Shown: positions 39,173 through 50,435, numbered from the stretch's first letter. The stretch: DNA of 64,000 bases from Sycon ciliatum (GCF_964019385.1 NC_088653.1:11616673-11680672), one strand, 5' to 3'. The notes: generated from the letters alone by a model not told the origin. A program made the numbers and translations.

Positions 39173-39204
<32 letters not shown>

Positions 39205-41325
39205 ATGCAGAAAAAGGGTCACTCGCGCATACCAGTGTACCGCCATACAGACAAGAGCGAAGTCATAGGCATGCTATTTGTGAAGGACTTGATTTTTGTG
39301 GACCCGAAAGACAACTGTCCTGTGTCTAGCATTATGAAGCCATACAAACTTGAGGTAAGTGTATGATACAGTACAACAATGCTGCTGCTGTTGCTGTTGC
39401 TGCTGGGCTTGCTGCTGCTGCTGTTGCTGCTGTTGCTGCTGCTGTTGCTGCTGTGCTTGCAACTGTTGATGCTGCTTCTGTTGATTCTGCTGCTGCTGCT
39501 GTTGATGCTGTTTCTGTTGATGCTGCTGATGCTGATGCTGCTACTGCTGTTGTTGTTGCTGCTGCTGCTACTGCTTCTGCTGCTCTGGCTGCTGCTGCTG
39601 CTGATGCCAGTACTAATGTCGGCGATGAGCGTTTTGTTTTTTTCCCCGACTAGATCCATCATGCGGCCGGGAGTTTTGAGTTTGTTTGTTTGTTTGTATA
39701 CTTTATTTGAATTCGCAAATCCAAACGAGCACAAATGCTCAATGACAAGGCAGCGAATATGTTATTATGTTACAGGGAAAAGAGGGTTGGGGAGAAAATA
39801 AGGAGAAAAAGAGAGAATGGTAGATATCTCAATGAAGAGCGAAGCGTTATCAAACTACAAGTAAGCCAGCGAACGATAAGTCGATAGTTCTGTAACCCGC
39901 CTAATAAACTAAGTACTTTTTTTTCAGGCGTGCAGTGGACTGTCATTAAAACAGAAACAGAAAAATAATAATAAGGCACCCATTTTGTTTGTCCAGGGGA
40001 TGGCCCACGCCTGGTAAAGAGAATAAATAGAGAAAATAAAATAAAATAAAAAAATAAAATAAAATAAAAAACAAACAAAGTACTAACAGTTACTGCTAAC
40101 GAGAGTACTTGCTACTAACATCGGGAGGATGAAAGGCCCAACCCTGCCCTGCCAGTTACGGAATTACGGGGGTGGCCATGGCAAATAATAATGGTAAACA
40201 GTGAAAATCAATCACAGACAGGAAGCTGTCTCAGGGCAAGTTTCTAATCATAACATCAGGAAGATCGGAGTGTATACGGTACGACAGCAGCTTTGAAGCT
40301 GCTGAGAGACGACAGTACTCTGACTGCATCCGGTAGGACGTTCCAAAGGGCACTACCTCGGGAGGCAGGGCGAGATCGTCCGGCGCGGGTTCGCGTAGCT
40401 GGTAGACGGAGCCCCAGGGCGAGATCCAGGCGCGTCCTACGATCCGAGTTGATGTCCGGAACGTGTTCGTTTCAACAGCTGCGGGCGATGCTGCTGCCAT
40501 TTCTTGCTGCTTGCTCAGCAAGCGCGTTGTCTTTCTCCACATGATTGTGCGTTGAAGCCTGTCTTGCTCGACCTCTCTCGGGACCTTCAAATCCAGACCC
40601 CTGTGTGCAGGTGGTTGCTGAGAACCCGATCGGGTAGTTGGAGTCGGTACTGCAACTGTGCACGTAAAAAAAACCGGCTACGTGCTAACTGTACACTTTC
40701 TATGTAGCGCAAGTGCACCCTCACTGTACAAACGATGTTTAAAAAATACCCGATAGAGTAGCCGTGCTACCCGGATAGAAATACCGTATTTCCCCGTTTA
40801 TAAGTCACACTCTATTATACGTCGCATCCCCATTTTCAGGTTTGAGCAATATTGATTTGATATATTGACTTCAGTAGTAAGTCTCGCTCGGTTGAAAGTT
40901 GCACCCCTTTTTTGTCCTTGAATTTTAGTGTAAAAAGGTGCGACTTACATTCGGGGAAATTTGGTACCCAAAGTCGTTACGCGACCAAACCCTTGCCCAT
41001 TGAAACCCTACTGGGAAAACCACTCCTTTGTCCATGTTGTAGTGGTCCCCCTGTGGGACAGGAGCTTCTCCTATCAGAGTGCTTGCCTTGACAGTTTTTT
41101 TACTGTGTTCTCATGCCGCTGTGTTGTGTTGTTGCACGATCCTTGTTGCAGGATTTATCCATTCCGGAAGACACCAAGCTGGATGTCATGTACGAGGCGT
41201 TTAGGAGCGGCGTGTCACATATGGCACTGGTCCATCGTCTTAACAACGATTGTGAACGAAACTCGTACCCTGCCATTGTCGGTAAGTGCGTGTCTGTGTG
41301 TCTGTGTATGTGTGTGTGTGTGTCC

Positions 41326-41402
<77 letters not shown>

Positions 41403-41422
41403 CTCTCTCTCTCTCACATGCG

Positions 41423-41489
<67 letters not shown>

Positions 41490-42654
41490 ATTTTTCTGGT
41501 TCTGGTTGTGGCAGTAGCGACTTTGGTTTGTCGAATCTTCATTCTCTTGTTGTTGCTGCTGCCACTGCTGCTGTTGTTCTTGATGTTGCTGCTGCTGTTT
41601 GAAGCCTTATATTCTCACAATGGCCTGTTGCCAATATGAGAAGAAGAAACACAGGTATGGGGATCGGATAAAGAGATATCTAAATTTTGCGGCGTGCTAA
41701 AATAGTAGCCATGCTAATGAAGAGCTGCACCTGCGCCTTGACCCAAGAGGGTGGTGGCGTTCCTGCGGATGTGGAAAACTCGGCGGGAACCGTGACATTT
41801 TTTTATGAAGAGTTTATTGGTTGTTGTTGTTGTTGTGCAGGGATTGTGACACTAGAGGACATTATGAAAGTAATCATCAAAACGGAAATTGTTGAGGAGA
41901 CTTCTAATGTGCGTCACCGTGATAACATAACCAAGGAACCGGTACAGAGGAAACCCGGGGAGAATGCGGATGTGGAGGTAGGCTGTGCTGATGTGTGTGT
42001 GTGTGTGTGCGCGCGCGCGTGCGCGCGTGTCTGTGTGTGTGTGTCTGGGTGTGGGTGTCTGTGTGGGTGTAATGGTGGGAGAGTGGATAGGTATAATTTG
42101 GAATGGCTGGTGGATGTAATTCCTGCTGAGTGGGTCGGTGAAGGTGTGCGTGAGGCTTTGTGCGTGCATGTACCCACGTGTATTAGGTGGAGGTACGTGT
42201 GTAGGCATGTACGTATATGCCTTGTTATTTATTTCATCGTGTGTGATTCTCATTAGGGTGCCTCAACTCACAAACACAGTACAGTCAGTGTATTTGCTGC
42301 TTGCGTCATCAGCTGTTCAACGTCATCAACTGTTAGTGAACAGTTGATGACGTATGCGGCAAAGACACTATGTTTTGAGGGTTTGAGTTGAGATACCCGA
42401 ATGTGTAAATGGATGCAGTGGAGTCTGCTCTCATCTCTGTTGTTCTGTTCTGTTATAGAGGGCGGCGGAAAACTCGGCCTTCAGACGAGTCTACCGTGAA
42501 ATGTGATTTTTTTTAAATTTGTTGATCTGTTCTCTGCTGCATGCTGTTGCTGCTGATGGCGTGTGCTTTTCCCAGGTACCTATGCTGGACGAGGCTGAAG
42601 GTGTCAACGTGTCCAAGAACCCGCTGATGGCCGCGCACACACTCCTAGGCAATA
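37421..42654 (+). CDS. CNNM-family gene, right copy (3' end not in window)
   Basis: Exons: 37421-37622, 38439-38540, 38855-38989, 39211-39354, 41152-41281, 41841-41977, 42576-42654. All GT-AG sites and the frame are intact. The DUF21 exon differs from the left copy by one replacement (V to F). Later exons carry about 57 replacements in roughly 240 codons but only about nine synonymous changes, by eye. Conserved CBS positions are lost: [11 protein letters not shown] instead of D-I-I-E-E, E-R-N-S instead of E-G-D-P, D-P-K-D instead of D-P-D-E. Two residues (H-R) are inserted in the last CBS exon. The CNBH and tail exons are absent up to 64000, but the intron after 42654 holds two LINEs and the 16-kb palindrome, so they may lie further on. 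It is either a fast-evolving paralogue or a decaying one. Confidence 0.8.
39376..39605. repeat. CTG-rich trinucleotide array, right CNNM copy
   Basis: Imperfect (CTG)n/(TTG)n directly follows the donor of exon 39211-39354. It is the counterpart of the longer array at 32476-33010. Confidence 0.9.
39656..40230 (-). mobile_element. LINE 3' end fragment
   Basis: On the minus strand the sequence ends ...TTTGCGAATTCAAATAAAG followed by (CAAA)n (39676-39690), a LINE-like 3' end with AATAAA and a tetranucleotide tail. I saw no corresponding segment in the left arm, so it probably inserted after the CNNM duplication. No RT motif remains. Confidence 0.4.
41323..41483. repeat. (CT)n tract in right CNNM copy
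   Basis: This is a nearly pure CT array with a TTTTCTC break, just after exon 41152-41281. Serine/leucine ORFs through it are artefacts. Confidence 0.9.
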
Positions 42655-42947
42655 GTACGTGGCCACGTTGCGGGCCTAATTCTGCATTGGCCACTGTGCA
42701 CATTGGGGGGGGGGGGGGGTCGAGCCCGTCTCGGGGAGGTTCCGGCCATACCGTGGAGTCCCGATTCCCGGCACCCCTCAGGGACGGACAGCCATCTCCA
42801 GAGTGTTGCTTTTCTTTTTGCTGCTGATGATGCTGCTGCTGCTGCTGCTGATGATGATGATCTATATGAATTTTGATGTGTTGCGTTTTTGCTTGCCCGT
42901 ACAAGAGGCTGTTCAAATGATGATGATGCTGCTGCTGCTGATGATGC

Positions 42948-43075
<128 letters not shown>

Positions 43076-44357
43076 ACTTCTTTATTCCCACGATGGCACC
43101 ATCGCTAATAAGAGATAAATTTATGAGAAGGTGAGATTGTGGGTTAAACAGTTGGAAAGTGATTTACATCACTTTGAACTTTACAAGTATGGGAGAGGGT
43201 GAGCGCTGCAGGAGCAGATTGAGTTAATCAGCAGTGAGCAGATTTCTTGTTTGAAAGCAGGTCGGGAGGAGACGTCACGAATGCTAGCAGGGAGGGCATT
43301 GTAGTATTCTAGGGACTTGTACAGTGGGGAGTCTTAACAGCGATCGGTTCTGGAGGGTGGGAGGTGCCAAGTGCGTGCGTGTCGAAGGCTGTACTGGGCC
43401 GTAACTTGAGCGGGGGTGTTGAGCAAGCGTATGTGTTGTGGGGCATATTGGTATTTTATGGAGTGAGCAAGAAGGGTGAGCTTCACTTTGCGGCGAGAGA
43501 ACATTGTCGGCCATTTGAGCCGATGGAGCAGTGTTGAATGATCCAGAGGAGTGTAGAGGGTGAGACGGAGGCAGATTCTGGCCGCCTTGCGCTGGATTCG
43601 CTCAAGACGGTCAAGGGCTGCGATTGAGAGCGGGATGACAGCAATGCATGCATATTCAATTATAGGCAGGATATACGTTTTGTAAATGAGAGAGAGTGAT
43701 TTAGTGTGTAGAGTTGATTTGAGCCTAAAGAGAATATTAAAAGATTTTACAGCTTTCTTTAGCACAAAGTCAAGGTGGGCTGACCATCTTAGGTCGTGCT
43801 GAAAGATGATGCCGAGGTGACGATGTTGTGTTACTGTTTCTAGTAGGGTTTGGCCAAGTTTTATTTCGGGTAGTCGTGGTGGGGGTCGGTTAGCATGGTA
43901 GAACGGGAGGATGACGGTTTTCGTTTTATTGACTAGCAGGTGCCAGCGCTCTAGCCATTCTGCTGCGGCATCGACGCTTCTTTGTAGCGCAGCCTCACAC
44001 TCAATGCAGCTGCCTGCAATGGCAGTCAGTGCGGTGTCGTCCGCGAACTGGCTACACGAGGTTGTAGCATTTTCACAGGCAGTGGGCAGATCAATGGTGT
44101 ACGCCAGGAACAGAAGTGGTCCCAGGACCGAGCCCTGGGGCACTCCCGCTGGTATTGGTATGAAGGCGGATGTTGTGCCTTCAACCTGCACCCGCTGTCT
44201 GCGTCCTGTCAAGTAGGCTTCGAGCCAATTGTGAGCCTTGCCGTCGACACCGTAGTGGCTCAGCTTTTTCAGCAAGCCTTGATGCCATACACGATCAAAG
44301 GCATTACTGAGATCGAAGAAACACGTTACAACATGCTTCCCTGCATCCCTAGCTGTG
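43076..44357 (-). mobile_element. LINE-A copy 2 (5' truncated)
   Basis: The 3' end is TTCTTTATTCCCACGATGG (plus strand) next to (GTT)n. The copy is interrupted at 44357 by the (AAC)n tail of LINE-B. It provides the uninterrupted reference for LINE-A copy 1 at 9185-15613, including both insertion sites. Confidence 0.88.
43334..44355 (-). CDS. LINE-A reverse transcriptase, C-terminal two-thirds
   Basis: About 340 residues are open. They include C-F-F-D-L-S-N-A-F-D, the G-V-P-Q-G-S-V-L-G-P-L-L-F block, catalytic F-A-D-D-T-A-L, L-L-V-N-K-T-K-T and H-L-G-I-I-F, then the C-terminal Y-I-L-P-I-I-E-Y region and a R-T-W-H-L-P end. The YADD-box variant F-A-D-D and the block order place it in the Jockey/CR1/L2-like group (family inference). 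The N-terminal endonuclease is missing through truncation. The Q-run preceding it in the frame belongs to the LINE-B tail. Confidence 0.9.
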
Positions 44358-44359
44358 GG

Positions 44360-44416
<57 letters not shown>

Positions 44417-45439
44417 CAAATCTTTATTCTCACGATAGCCAGTGGCCAATAAGAGATAATAGTGTAAGAAAGGAGAAAGAGTGAGGAAGAATTGGGTGGG
44501 CAGGGCCTAGGGGTTAATGACTACTTAAATGTACGGGCACTCGTCGGGCAGGGGTGGTCGCCACACGAGCATAAAGAGTTGCGTACTTAAGTGTACGGGC
44601 AGGGGTGGTCGCTACACGAGCATACAGAGTTGTGCAATAGCAGGGATATCTCGGATTTGAAGGGAGTACGAGAAGGGATTTCGCGAAGCTGGGTGGGCAG
44701 GCAATTAAAGTAATGAAGGGCCTTGTACAGGGGAGAATGGAGACAGCGGTCAGTCCGCGGAGTTGGCAAGTGCCAAGTACGAGAGCGACGTAAATTATAC
44801 GAAGGTTGCACGTTGCTAGCAGTATGCAGCGAGAGTATATGTGGTGGGGCATAATTGTGGCGCAGAGAATGCGCGAAGAGTATATGTTTAACTTTAAAGC
44901 GTGAAAATAATGTTGGCCATTTGATGCGATGCAAAAGGTGGGAGTGTTCTAAGTGTGTGTAAAGGGGAAGGTGGAGACATATTCTGGCGGCTTTCCGCTG
45001 GAGTCGTTCTAGCCTGTCAAGGGAAGTGTGTGACAACGGTGTGAGAGCATTGCTCGCATATGAGAATATAAGTAAGTAAGTAAATTATCGTATCCGTTCC
45101 CGAAGGGAACTCACGACGGCCGCTAACACCCGATAAACCCTAGCGGCAGATGCAGCGCCTAACGGTGGGGGTGAGTGGGTAAGTCTCACAACCACTGGCA
45201 CAAGTGCCGAAAGCGACCCCATTAGCTGCATCCATGTACCCCTTGTGCCTGGCCACAAGTTCCCAGTTGACTGTGGGTAGCAGCACGGCTGGAAAAACCG
45301 CTCCCAGGCAGGACTTGAACCAGGTACCTCTCGTATCTCAATCATGGTCTTTGACCAACCCACTGTGCCTGCATGTATGAGAATATAGGTAGTATGTATG
45401 TCTGATAGATGTGAGATAAAGAATCACTGGTGAGTGTAG
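44358..45439 (-). mobile_element. LINE-B copy 2, 3' part
   Basis: (GTT)n at 44357-44415 is followed by TTTCAAATCTTTATTCTCACG and the 3' UTR. Coding sequence for the RT C-terminus lies at 44587-45036 (minus strand; [15 protein letters not shown] and R-T-W-H-L-P). The copy continues after the palindromic element at 61611. A SINE is inserted at 45071-45375. Confidence 0.88.
45071..45375 (-). mobile_element. tRNA-derived SINE
   Basis: On the minus strand the head reads GGCACAGTGGGTTGG (A-box-like, 45356-45370). It is followed about 35 bp later by GGTTCAAGTCC (B box, complement of 45311-45321), the Pol III promoter spacing of tRNA-derived SINEs. It ends in (TTAC)n. TATGAGAATATA flanks both sides (45059-45070, 45376-45387), a 12-bp target duplication. 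LINE-B copy 1 has this site once at 19049-19060. Length is 305 bp. Confidence 0.85.
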
Positions 45440-45445
45440 ACCTTA
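45440..45445. other. 6-bp target duplication, left (ACCTTA)
   Basis: ACCTTA directly precedes the left end of the palindromic element. It is repeated at 61605-61610, while LINE-B copy 1 has it once (19114-19119). Confidence 0.92.
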
Positions 45446-45478
45446 AGTAGTTAGTGCGGGGCGGGTTCTGGGCCACTT

Positions 45479-45650
45479 TTTGACCTTTGACCTTTGGTCC
45501 AAATAAGGCACACTGTGTCGGTCGTGCTTGGTCTGGCCCCGGGACTTCCCCCAGGGTTTGACCTTTGACCTTTGGGTTAAATAAGGCACACTGTGTCGGG
45601 CGCGCTTGGTCTGGCCCCGGGACTCCCCCAGGGTTCGACCTTTGGCCCTG
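45479..45650. promoter_or_regulatory. Subterminal 78-bp tandem repeat with DR1 motifs (left)
   Basis: Two units 78-80 bp apart each contain TGACCTTTGACCT (45481-45493, 45559-45571), then AAATAAGGCACACTGTGTCGG and GGCCCCGGGACT. TGACCTTTGACCT is the exact complement of AGGTCAAAGGTCA, the DR1 site of RXR/HNF4-type nuclear receptors. A third partial unit (GACCTTTGGCCC) ends near 45650. Binding is not shown. Confidence 0.65.
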
Positions 45651-45680
45651 CCATGTCATAAATGTGCCATAAAGGTTCTT

Positions 45681-45995
45681 TTCGCCATTGATGGCGAATG
45701 TGCACTTGTGCACGTTCGGTGCATTCGCACCAGGGAGTAGTAAAATACGTACTATTCCCTGATTCGCACATCATAGATGTGCATTGCATGCAGCGAATGA
45801 CATATTGCGCATGCGCGCATACGCACGCGGAGCATGTGACCTTCAGTGGTCCTATGCGTGTGGAAAAGATGCAGTGCAACACAAGGTGTACTAGTACACG
45901 TGTCATTATACTACTCCCTGATTCGCACTTCGTAGATGTGCAGCAAACAAGTTCACGTTCCGTGCATTCGTTTTATTCGCACATCGTCGATGTGC
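45681..45995. repeat. Cluster of five small palindromes near left end
   Basis: TTCGCCATTGATGGCGAA (45681-45698) and GTGCACTTGTGCAC follow directly. Three related hairpins come next: GCACATCATAGATGTGC (45766-45782), GCACTTCGTAGATGTGC (45925-45941) and GCACATCGTCGATGTGC (45979-45995). Each of the three is preceded by ATTC. They may be protein-binding or replication sites (inference). Confidence 0.7.
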
Positions 45996-45999
45996 ACTG

Positions 46000-46654
46000 A
46001 TTGACAAGTTGCCCATGCAGAGCATGCCTAATCGGCTTTTCGATCGGTTAAGAGAATGTTCAAATTCGGCCATATTATGAGCCCCAGGATCAGAATTCGG
46101 CTCAACATAGTACTTGAAGTCACCGTTCCCATTACGTCATGTACATTTACATACACCCTGTAGAAGCACTGAAACATCGGTTTTCGGCGAATTCAACATG
46201 CGAATTTTTGAACATTCGGCGAAAAGATGGGTAATTTCTTCAAAACCACTGTTTTCGGTGAATTTTTCGCCCGGCCGATTAGGGAAATGCCTACTATCCA
46301 TGCAGGTACATTAGATGCATATTTCTATTTTGATCGGAATTCAGTTAGAATCAACCGGCTACGCCCGGAGTATCATGCATCAAAACAATTATTGAAGGGG
46401 TGTCACAGTGAAGCAGTGTTGCTACGCACCACAAATCCCCTCTGCCCTGCACCGAATTTATACTGGAGAATCCAGAGTGACCAGCAAAGAGTCACAACCC
46501 GCGGGTATCCAGTCACACTAAGGCATGTCCACCATTCCCCACATATTCACTGTAACAAAACACAATACTGTTTACTATAATACACTTTTATTTAAATGGA
46601 CTTGGATGAGTCTGTAGAAGAGAACACAATGCACGCACACGCACGCATGCGCGG

Positions 46655-46695
<41 letters not shown>

Positions 46696-46969
46696 TCTAG
46701 GTTATAGTGCTATACACGTATCTAGGGTTTAGGAAGCACGAGAATGTGTCGAAGCACCCACACATACCCCTTCATGCAGTGTACTTCAGTAGCCCAACAC
46801 ATTACGACCGCTCAGGACCATCACAAAACACATTACGACTGCACTGTTACTACACTACACACACAGTTACTACACTACGCCTGTTACAAGTACTTACAAA
46901 TAATTTTGAAAACAAATGGCACATCCCGAAGACGGCAGCTAGCTCCAGACCTTCATACATACATCATCA
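46000..46969. other. Left arm, no confident gene
   Basis: This stretch has GGCGAA/TTCGCC-rich sequence (46160-46275), a (CA)n tract (46655-46695) and short ORFs without recognisable features. It is mirrored at 60081-61050. Confidence 0.4.
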
Positions 46970-47454
46970 TCATCTGTAAAACCAAGCATGAGCGCACACA
47001 AACACTATTAGTGTCACGAATACGGAAGCAGGGTAAGACAAGAGGATACGAAACAAGTAAGTATCGCTATAACGAGGGGGATAAGTATACATGTAGACAG
47101 AGCAGTGCTTACTTACAGGGTCCTGATACGCTCCATGGCGTCCCGGTAGTCGGACTGCAACAGCAGCCCGACCTGCCGGCCCTCCCAGTAACGGGCTCGA
47201 TGGGCCGCACCCGCCAGGTGTGCGGCCACGGCTTGGCCTCCCACCAGCCTTTCTCCACTGTAAAAACGAAAAAACCGCAGAAAGCACAGTGTCATAGAGC
47301 TCTTTTGTTGGGGGAGAGAGCTAGGAGCACTGCACACTTACCAAGTATCACAATATATGATAAGAAAGAGGCGGCGCTTGACGCACCGCCTCAGGTGCTG
47401 AAACAGGGGTATTACCCCTGTAAGGCGAACACCGCAATGACACGTGAACGTCAT
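46970..47454 (-). CDS. Small spliced zinc-binding protein, left-arm copy
   Basis: Mirror copy of 59596-60080: exons 47342-47454, 47117-47257 and 46970-46973 on the minus strand. The predicted protein is 85 residues, with C-H-C-G, Q-H-L-R-R-C and, across the first splice, C-D-T-C-G-E-R. It is transcribed divergently from the RING gene at 47731, with about 275 bp between the start codons. See the right-arm entry for reasoning. Confidence 0.55.
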
Positions 47455-47730
47455 TTCTACAGACTGTTTTTCAGGATAATGATACTGAAGTGAAGGTGTG
47501 AACCGCAAAGCAAGACCTTTACCTTCTTCCTGTCGAATCCGCTCCCCAGCTGCATACCGACATCACCCGCTAAAACCCAATCATACCAAGTAACGCAAAG
47601 GTCATCAGTTGACCTTTTGGACTTTTCAACTCTTATCCAAAACCACCAAGAGGAAAAAACCAGGATGAAGAAGACGTCAGTTGTAGAAGCGTTTGTGGAG
47701 GAGTTGTTACATTATTCTCAGTAAATAGAT

Positions 47731-48783
47731 ATGGCTGATACATTCGGTGTAGACGTGGACGACCGGTCGTGGTCTCTCACCACGGGTCCTTTACTAATAG
47801 AAAGGCGGACGCCAATAAGAACTGTTGTGGAGTTGGCAGATCAAAACGCGCAGCAAGAAATTTGGCACGTCGATGGTAGACTCCATCGGGAGGACGGACC
47901 AGCTCTTGTTGATAGTAGGGGAGTGTCCGCCTGGTGCTATGGAGGTCGCCTTCATCGCGTCAATGAACCTGCTTGGATAGGACGGGGTAGCATAGAGTAC
48001 TACCTCAACGGCGCCCGTCATAGAGCCGGCGGTCCTGCAGTCAGTTATTATGACGCCACATGCGGTATTCTACGGTGGTATCACCACGGAAGACTCCACA
48101 GGTATGATGGCCCTGCAGTGGAAACATTTTCAGACCTTGGTGAAGACTCTGAGGGGTTCTACCGACACCGCGAAGAGTGGTATTGGAATGGCGTCAGACA
48201 AAGGATCGGCGACGGCCCCGCTCTGACGGAGAGATTTGATGGCGCCTATTTGCTGGAAGCCTGGTATGTCCAAGGGCGTCTACACAGAGTAGACGGACCA
48301 GCCAGGATCACTCGGAGTGATGATGGTATCACCATCCAGTGGTATTATCACGACCGGCTCCACAGGGAGAATGCGCCAGCCGTGATACGCAGGGAAGGTA
48401 ACAACCGTGTACGGGAGTGGTACCGATACAACCTTCGGCATAGGGAAGATGGGCCTGCTTTCATCTCTCAGGAGGAGGAGGGTATCTATCAGTGGTACCT
48501 CAACGGGGTGTATTACGGTGACCACCATCAAGGCCAGGCAATACACCCCATGGAGCTGCAGTACATCAATGTAGTGCCTACTAAGGTAGACTCGTCAGCA
48601 ATAAGTCATGAGTTCATTTGTGTGATTTGTCAGGATACCCTGGACCGTCCTCTATCCAAGTTGGAGTGTGGTCATGAATTTCACTTCCACTGTATCAAGG
48701 AGTGGATCAGTTCTACCCCCAGCCCTACTTGCCTAACCTGCCGCTACTCCATGACTGCTGAGGACTTGGTTGAGTTCTTGTAG
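47731..48783 (+). CDS. RING-H2 protein with GRLHRxDGPA repeats, left-arm copy
   Basis: Intact, 350 residues. Residues about 45-275 contain seven or eight imperfect repeats of roughly 22-35 residues with the core W-Y/H-x-x-G-R-L-H-R-x-D-G-P-A, for example W-H-V-D-G-R-L-H-R-E-D-G-P-A. Such repeats are known from giant-virus and some cellular proteins of unknown role (general knowledge). Residues about 297-343 form a RING-H2 finger: C-V-I-C, then C-G-H-E-F-H-F-H-C, then C-L-T-C. It is a likely E3 ubiquitin ligase whose repeats may select targets (inference). It converges on the minisatellite side of the arm. The ATG lies in AGATATGGC. Confidence 0.88.
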   Translation: MADTFGVDVDDRSWSLTTGPLLIERRTPIRTVVELADQNAQQEIWHVDGRLHREDGPALVDSRGVSAWCYGGRLHRVNEPAWIGRGSIEYYLNGARHRAGGPAVSYYDATCGILRWYHHGRLHRYDGPAVETFSDLGEDSEGFYRHREEWYWNGVRQRIGDGPALTERFDGAYLLEAWYVQGRLHRVDGPARITRSDDGITIQWYYHDRLHRENAPAVIRREGNNRVREWYRYNLRHREDGPAFISQEEEGIYQWYLNGVYYGDHHQGQAIHPMELQYINVVPTKVDSSAISHEFICVICQDTLDRPLSKLECGHEFHFHCIKEWISSTPSPTCLTCRYSMTAEDLVEFL

Positions 48784-48869
48784 TAATACATCACACAGCT
48801 GCATGTAGGCGACTACGAATGACCAGTCATGTGCTACAGATGGACACGGACATGCCACCCTAAGTAGCC

Positions 48870-49175
48870 ATGAGCGGCTATTTGGACAAGGGCAACAAAG
48901 CACCCCGTGGGCGGCCAAGGTTGACACTAGCCACAAGTCTGGTCGCTCAGTTGAATAAGCTTGGTGTGCCCATGAAGACCATGGAAGACCTTTCCAGGTG
49001 CCGACAACATGCAGAGGACAAGACAGACTGGAAGAAACTGTGCAGCTCGACACTCGAGGACAAATCAGTATCAGCATCTACTACACCTTGCTGATGATGC
49101 TCACAAGACAGAAGGGGGAAAAACACTGAATTTCTTTATTTAGTGCTCAACTACGCGAAATGTGTTATTATTATT
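48870..49175 (+). mobile_element. LINE C-terminal remnant inside left arm
   Basis: The frame reads R-G-R-P-R-L-T-L, then L-S-R-C-R-Q-H-A-E-D-K-T-D-W-K-K-L. It resembles the R-G-R-P-R ... D-R-x-x-W end of the RTE-like ORF at 12377. It is followed by TTTCTTTATTTAG and (TTA)n. This is a decayed insertion that predates the palindrome, since it is mirrored at 57880-58180. Confidence 0.5.
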
Positions 49176-49236
49176 ATACATGTTCAACTGTACTCCGTCT
49201 GGCTGACTGCCATTCTCTACCACACATTACCGGACA

Positions 49237-50435
49237 CTGTTGTGGTTGTCGTCGTTATCGTCGTCGTTGTTGATGTTGTAGTCGGTTGTTGTCGTCGTTA
49301 TCGTCGTCGTTGTTGATGTTGTTATTGGTTGTTGCTGTCGGTTGTTGCCGGTTGTTGTTGGTTGTTGTTGGTTGTTGTTGGTTGTTGTTGATGTTGTTGT
49401 CGGTTGTTGTCGTCGTTATCGTCGTCGTTGTTGATGCTGTTATTGGTTGCTGCTGTCGGTTGTTGCCGGTTGTTGTTGGTTGTTGTTGGTTGTTGTTGGT
49501 TGTTGTTGATGTTGTTGTCAGTTGTTGTCGTCGTTATCGTCGTCGTTGTTGATGTTGTTATTAGTTGTTGCTGTCGGTTGTTGGTTGTTATTGGTTGTTG
49601 CTGTCGGTTGTTGGTTGTTATTGTTGATTGTTGTCGGTTGTTGTTGGCTGTTGGATGTTGTTGTCGGTTGTTGTCGGTTGTTGTTGGTTATTGTTGGTTG
49701 TTGTTGGTTGTTGTTGGGCGTTGTTGGTTGTTGTCGGTTGTTGTCGGTTGTTGTCGGTTGTTGTTGGTTATTGTTGGTTGTTGTTGGTTGTTGTTGGGCG
49801 TTGTTGGTTGTTGTCGGTTGTTGTCAGGTGTTGTTGGTTGTTGTTGCGTGTTGTTGTCGGTTGTTGTCGGTTGTTGTCGGTTGTTGTCGGTTGTTGGGTG
49901 TTGTTGTCGGTTGTTGGGTGTTGTTGTCGGTTGTTGGGTGTTGTTGTTGGTTGGTGTTGGTTGGTGTTGGTTGTTGTTGGTTGTTGTCGGTTGTTGTCCG
50001 TTGTTGTTGGTTGTTGTTGGTTGTTGTTGGCTGTTGTTGGTTGTTGTTGTTTGTTGTTGTCGGTTGTTGGATGTTGTTGTGTGTTGTTGTTGGTTGTAGT
50101 TGGTTGTTGTCAGTTGTTGTTGGTTGTTGGATGTTGTTGTCGGTTGTTGTCGGTTGTTGTCGGTTGTTGTCGGTTGTTGTTGGTTGTTGTTGTTGTTGGC
50201 TGTTGTTGGTTGTTGTTGGCTGTTGTTGGTTGTTGTTGTTTGTTGTTGTCGGTTGTTGGTTGTTGTTTGTTGTTGTTGTTGGTTGTAGTTGGTTGTTGTC
50301 AGTTGTTGTTGGTTGTTGGATGTTGTTGTCGGTTGTTGTCGGTTGTTGTCGGTTGTTGTTGGTTGTTGTTGGCTGTTGTTGGTTGTTTTTGGTTGGTGTT
50401 GGTTGTTGTCGGTTGTTGTCGGTTGTTGTGTTTTA
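49237..50435 (+). repeat. GTTGTTGTCGGTTGTTG minisatellite, left arm (~1.2 kb)
   Basis: Imperfect GTTGTTGGTTGTTGTCG units with larger nested repeats of about 118 bp (GTCGTCGTTATCGTCGTCG-headed, 49250-49560). The right arm has about 1.87 kb of the complement. Long V/C/G/L or T/N/Q ORFs here are artefacts. This is the only large length difference between the arms. Confidence 0.9.

Noticed and set aside
46744-47493. 249-codon ORF on + (mirrored at 59557-60306)
   Set aside because: It runs antisense through the small zinc-binding gene and its introns and has low-complexity composition.
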